DNA from: Gari tellinella
Taxonomy: Eukaryota; Mollusca; Bivalvia; Cardiida; Psammobiidae
Length of the DNA stretch: 64,000 bases
Reading direction: 5' to 3'
Assembly (NCBI GenBank): GCA_922989275.2
Contig: OV277868.1
Coordinates: 76,746,216-76,810,215, forward strand
The translations under genes were made by a program, and so were the position numbers. Of the stretch, positions 62,061 to 64,000 are shown in pieces; position 1 is the stretch's first letter; each line of letters begins with the position of its first letter. The notes beneath the pieces were generated by a model. The model searched no databases. It was not told the DNA's origin and saw only the letters and a list, made by a program, of their open reading frames with translations.

Positions 62061-62228
62061 CTAATATTCAATATTAGTGTGAAACAGAGTGTATCATGAT
62101 CAGTCGACAGATGCCAAGTTACTCGGCGTCTGGTCAGGATACACACTGTTTATAAGTGTGACCGTTGTCGCGCCGTAACATTTTATTAATGGTTTATCCG
62201 TTGAACGCTGAATAAATGTCGTCTGTAT

Positions 62229-62485
62229 CAGGGCTGCCATTTCTCCGGATTTTTCCTAAATCTCCGGATTTTTTCCCAGTACATTGTAGCTAAAAGCAGG
62301 CTGAAAGTAAAGCAGAATGCGCCATAAGGCGCATTCTGCTTTACTTACAGCCTGCTTTAAATAGTAGCATGTCAACAAAACAAGAAAAAGGCTATGGGGT
62401 AAAGGTACGATTCGTAAAATCGCACTTGAAAAATGCAAATTTGAAATCTTAGGATTTTTCATGTCCACTTAATATGGCAGCCCTG
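62229..62485. mobile_element. Family M element with a C-type hairpin inside
   Basis: The ends are CAGGGCTGCC and GGCAGCCCTG, with CTGTAT on both sides. CGGATTTTTCCTAA lies next to the left end. The C hairpin (ATGCGCCATAAGGCGCAT) and the C right end GGCTATGGGGTAAAGG occupy the same place as in the other M copy, with slightly more of the C left side kept here. Confidence 0.85.
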
Positions 62486-62526
62486 CTGTATTAAAAGTGT
62501 CGCCTGCTTTAAAAGTGTCGTCTTCT

Positions 62527-62840
62527 GGGGCCCGTTTCATAAAACTTCGTATTAAAAAAAACCCATCGTAAGTCAGATTAAAAAAGGCTCAATTATTATT
62601 TATTTCTCTATCTTATCATGTCTTGTGACATCTCTTTAGAATCGTCTTGAAAAGACGATTTCAAAGAGATGTCACAAGACAGGATTACATGTAGATAGAG
62701 AAATAAATGATAATTGAGCCTTTTTTTAATCTGACTTACGACCGTTTTAATCTGACTATACCGCAATCAAAACTTGAATGAAGTTTAAAGTTTTGACTTA
62801 CGACCGTTTTTATCGTACGAAATTTTATGAAACTGGGCCC
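62527..62840. mobile_element. Family J element with hairpin core
   Basis: The ends are GGGGCCCGTTTCATAAAAC and TTTTATGAAACTGGGCCC. The hairpin is AATCGTCTTGAAAAGACGAT. Larger inverted segments (TTCTCTATCTTATCATG / AGATAGAGAAATAAATG) surround it. The right end is partly duplicated (ACTTACGACCGTTTT twice). Confidence 0.8.
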
Positions 62841-62863
62841 AGGCTTACTCTTTCAACACCATG

Positions 62864-63113
62864 TACAGTAGAGAATGTGTTATTCTTTCCCAATAAACGC
62901 GTTTACGCTAAAACTATTATTTGCAGTGCAAACAGTTTGGAGCCAGATCAGACGCCGGGTAACCCGGCGTCTGATCAGGCTCCAAACTGTTTGCCACCAA
63001 GATAAACATGAAATATCAGAATTGTCCAAAAGTTGTTCTTTTCTACGTTTTAGCGCTTTGCGTTTGCGTACGTTTGCGTTTAAACGGGAAAGAATAACAG
63101 ATTCTCCACTGTA
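62864..63113. mobile_element. MITE family A
   Basis: Full length. The left end has one change (TACAGTAGAGAA). Confidence 0.9.
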
Positions 63114-63159
63114 CCATAGGACCTGTTTGAAATGCAAATGTACACTGTATACCTATTAC

Positions 63160-63226
63160 ATTTGCAAACAGTGTAGACCGAGATCAGAGGGCTGGAGCCC
63201 TTTGATCTGGGTATACACTGTTTGCT
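63160..63226. repeat. Solo K-type hairpin
   Basis: GCAAACAGTGTAGACCGAG with partner CTGGGTATACACTGTTTG. The tip is AGGGCTGGAGCCCTTT. Confidence 0.7.
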
Positions 63227-63309
63227 AAATTAGACCAGTGTTTAGAAAACTATCTAGAATTGCAAGAAGACTGGTTCATATTGTGTTAATTCTAAAGAGC
63301 CAAAAGGGA

Positions 63310-63410
63310 ACCTAATAATCCACAAGAGTCACTGATCAGTCAAATGCGTGAGAACGGCTTCAGACTCAACTCAAACGCTTTATAACCTTGGACTCCGGTC
63401 ACGGCGGTCA
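63310..63410. mobile_element. Family L fragment
   Basis: GATCAGTCAAATGCGTGAG and AGACTCAACTCAAACGC then TTTATAACCTTGGACTCC: one arm of the foldback seen at 10.4 kb. Confidence 0.6.
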
Positions 63411-63492
63411 GAATCCAAACCGTTTGCTACTCTTATTCATATTTGTCAGACGTGATTTTTAAATAGAAACAGACTATGGGTTAACACAAGTT

Positions 63493-63705
63493 ATAACCCT
63501 TTACCACATAAACTGTTTAATACGGATTACCACTTAAAACAGGTTGAAAGTAAAGCAGAATGCGCCTATAAGGCGCATTCTGCTTTACTTTCAGCCTGCT
63601 TTTAGCTTCCATCTACCATGATACAGATAATATTTCTCTTTTTTTTTCTTAAGTTGAGGAATTAACCAAAGGCGCTAAAAGTGTGTCTGTGTGGTAGAGG
63701 GTGAA
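63493..63705 (-). mobile_element. MITE family C
   Basis: The left end is AACCCTTTACCACATAA, the right end GTGTGGTAGAGGGTG. The hairpin is ATGCGCCTATAAGGCGCAT. Confidence 0.8.
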
Positions 63706-63928
63706 TGCACATATACAAACATTGAAACCCAGTATTTGTGTCAGATTCGTCTCTGTGATTTCAATATGGTATTCTACTTGTCATCCACAAGTTTTGATTA
63801 AATTTTCTTATTCATGTACATGTTATATTGTATTCAATCTTGATTGAATTATATAATTATATTTTTAAATGTATTAAGCATTGTTTCCATATAAGGGACC
63901 CGGGAATCATCTACGTATAATCTTCTAT
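63706..63928. other. Spacer, nothing recognised
   Basis: AT-rich; no gene or repeat ends. Confidence 0.4.
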
Positions 63929-64000
63929 ATAGTGGAACCCTCCAAACAGGAACCTCTAAATACCGGAATTCTCTCTAAACCGGACAGAAGCTTTGGTCCC
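63929..64000. mobile_element. Tigger-like family H, cut by the window edge
   Basis: ATAGTGGAACCCTCC then AAACAGGAACCTC and AAACCGGACAGAAG match the left end of the H element at 3.15 kb. Confidence 0.7.

Overview
This is animal nuclear DNA, most likely from a bivalve mollusc. The evidence is intron-split exons with GT..AG borders, three APE-type non-LTR retrotransposons, tRNA-derived SINEs, a tandem 'ggtcactaggtcaaatcat' repeat of a kind common in clams and mussels, and an extreme density of short DNA transposons. A heterodont bivalve (a Dreissena-like genome) is my guess from the repeat flavour only. There are no operons, CRISPR arrays or prokaryotic genes.

Genes. (1) A secreted modular protein is on the minus strand from 36843 down to 10263. 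Its exons are: signal peptide (36783-36843), thrombospondin-1 plus EGF (35496-35711), four single-EGF exons (33743-33853, 32701-32811, 20547-20657, 18859-18972), a C-type lectin domain split over four exons (16971-17059, 14642-14732, about 11471-11604, 10964-11086) and a tiny last exon ending in TAG (10263-10287). All exon phases chain except the junction between the second and third lectin exons, which is one base out. (2) The first exon of a fatty-acid-binding-protein gene is at 42282-42366 on the plus strand; its later exons were not found here.

Retrotransposons. LINE-1 (23274-30684, 12-bp target duplication) is interrupted by LINE-2 (25206-29703), both inside the intron between the second and third single-EGF exons. 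LINE-3 (50937-54689) sits inside a MITE. SINE-like pieces lie at 19.5, 19.7, 21.4, 32.5, 35.8 and 48.2 kb.

Short DNA transposons fill much of the rest. The letters are my own labels. A: TA target, TIR TACAGTGGAGAA, about 250 bp, about 24 copies. B, C, K: TTAA target, TIR CCCTTT-like, piggyBac-type. D, E, F, G, H: TA target, pogo/Tigger-like TIRs. M, N, Q: CAGGG ends with 6-bp duplications. J: GGGGCC ends. L and two foldbacks: nearly whole-length inverted repeats. O and P: duplicated repeats without clear ends. The striking point is that most families carry a near-perfect 50-70 bp palindrome in the middle, and these palindromes fall into only a few sequence lineages shared across families with unrelated ends. 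Several elements end at, or within 40 bp of, splice sites of the two genes. Multi-level nesting (element in element in element) occurs repeatedly and defines many element borders exactly.
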